In this document: positions 62,878 through 64,000 of the stretch, piece after piece
How positions within the stretch are numbered: the first letter of the stretch is position 1
Layout of the letters: each line of letters starts with the position of its first letter
Assembly: GCA_038380795.1 (NCBI GenBank)
Contig: CM076268.1
Coordinates: 4,209,001-4,273,000 of the forward strand
Direction of reading: 5' to 3'
Length of the DNA: 64,000 nucleotides
Source of the DNA: Pyrocephalus nanus
Lineage: Eukaryota > Chordata > Aves > Passeriformes > Tyrannidae
Notes under the pieces: generated by a model
Told to the model about the DNA's origin: nothing
The model's input: the letters and a program-made list of their open reading frames with translations, nothing else
Databases searched by the model: none
Position numbers and translations under genes: made by a program

Positions 62878-64000
62878 CTAGCAGAGGGAAAATAAAGTTA
62901 ATATTGGAGAAATCTGCATTTATTTAGATCTTAAATGTCCTGTCCCACTTAGCCATGACATGCTACTGCTGGCTGAAGTTTTGACAGCTTAGGGCCGGAT
63001 CCAAATCTCCACATGTCAATGGAAAAACGTTTAACAGCTTCATCTGGAGCTGTCTTTGATCCTGAAGCTGTTCCACAGAATGAGGAGGTTGGATAAGACC
63101 CACAGCAACCACCTTCATTGTAGAGTCCATTCATTTTAATGCCATGTGGGTTTTGTCATTGTCACATATAGCTGTGTATGCCCTTTATTCAGATTAAGAA
63201 CCAGTGATGATTTCTGCTCTCTCAAGTGATCCATCTTCCCCACATCCTTGTGCCACATTGCCATGTCCTCAGCTGATGTGTATTGGGAACCTGGCCTGGT
63301 ACCAGCATTTCTGATTCGATTTACACCTGTCTGGAAGGGCTTTGAATAATTATGCCCAGTGTTAGAAGGAGGAAAATTACATTACTCTTCCCTGATCAAA
63401 TAGGAAGAGATCTGTGATAATTCCAGTCAGCATTTCCCTGGATAGAGGAAAATAATTACAGATCTTAGCAGTCAGTGATTCTCAAGAAGAGGTGATTTTA
63501 AAACCTTCACTGCAAAAAATGGTTTCTGAAAGGGAAAGGATGGTGTTCATACAAGGTGGGTGGCCACAAAATAAATGACTGTTGTAAGTTTTATCTCTGT
63601 GTAAACTTCACAGGATCGTGGAATCATGGAATGGCTTGGTTTGGAAGGGACCTTAAAGCTTATCTTGTTCCACCCCCTGCCATGGGCAGGGACACCTTCC
63701 ACTAGCCCAGGTTGCTCCAAGCTCCATCCAGCCTGGCTTTGGACACTTCCAGGGATGGGGCAGCCACAGCTTCTCTGGGCAACCTGTGCCAAGAATTCCT
63801 TCCCAATATCCCATCTATCCCTGCCCTCTGGCAGTGGGAAGCCATTCCCCCTTGTCCTGTCCCTCCATCCCTTGTCCCAAGTCCCTCTCCAGCTTTCCTG
63901 GAGCCCCTTTAGGCCCTGGAAGGGGCTCTAAGTTCTCCCTGGAGCCTTCTCTTCTCCAGGCTGGACAATCCTAAGTCTCTCAGCCTTTTCTCATAGGAGG
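62878..64000 (-). other. C10orf90: C10orf90 intron (partial)
   Basis: Begins with the CTGCTAG acceptor and runs off the window. It contains the CR1 at 63611-64000. No further exon was identified between 62878 and 63610. Confidence 0.65.
63611..64000 (-). mobile_element. CR1 LINE 3' region (runs off the window)
   Basis: From CAGGATCGTGGAATCATGGA to the right edge (CTCAGCCTTTTCTCATAGGA), reverse-oriented, in sense with C10orf90. It belongs to the young subfamily. A short deletion removes the segment between TGTGCC and AAGAATTCCTTCCC. Confidence 0.94.

Noticed and set aside
1..64000. tRNA, rRNA, CRISPR arrays, LTR retroelements, DNA transposons and bacterial-type regulatory elements
   Set aside because: Scanned by eye and none was recognised. 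The window is ordinary avian intronic and intergenic DNA with CR1 as the only identifiable transposon class.

Overview
The window is vertebrate nuclear DNA, almost certainly from a bird and probably a songbird. Large introns with canonical GT-AG exons, a CpG-island promoter and about two dozen 5'-truncated CR1 LINE fragments are the main evidence. CR1 is the dominant retroelement of birds, and many copies here share the CR1 3' end (CCAACCCAAACCATTCTRTGATTCTATGA type). There are no bacterial genes, operons or CRISPR arrays. I found no complete single-exon gene.

Two protein-coding genes are present, both on the minus strand and both only partial. (1) The 5' end of an ADAM-family metalloprotease, called ADAM12 (meltrin alpha). 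Exon 1 (46358-46481) carries the start codon and signal peptide and sits at a CpG island. Exon 2 (29149-29282) carries the start of the prodomain. Exon 3 was not found, so 1-29148 is read as part of intron 2. (2) The 3' end of C10orf90 (FATS). Three consecutive coding exons (62814-62877, 61611-61710, 60954-60992) encode a C-terminal ALMS motif and the stop codon. They are followed by a 3' UTR ending near 60070. The splice phases agree at every junction. The arrangement, with C10orf90 upstream of ADAM12 on the same strand, matches human 10q26 as I remember it, and this is the strongest support for the ADAM12 call.

Layout from left to right: 1-29148 is ADAM12 intron 2 (part), with CR1 fragments, AT-rich simple repeats and a few CpG-bearing unique islands. 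29149-29282 is exon 2. 29283-46357 is intron 1, whose last 700 bases (nearest exon 1) are a GC-rich island with a roughly 31-bp minisatellite. 46358-46481 is exon 1. About 46482-46700 is the promoter region. 46700-60070 is the intergenic spacer, rich in CR1 and containing a strikingly G-poor block at about 47.8-48.1 kb. 60070-64000 is the 3' part of C10orf90.

I see no previously undescribed system. The observations most worth checking are the G-poor block at 47.8-48.1 kb, the minisatellite in the ADAM12 island, the stacked upstream start codons of ADAM12, and several CpG-rich unique islands that may be regulatory.
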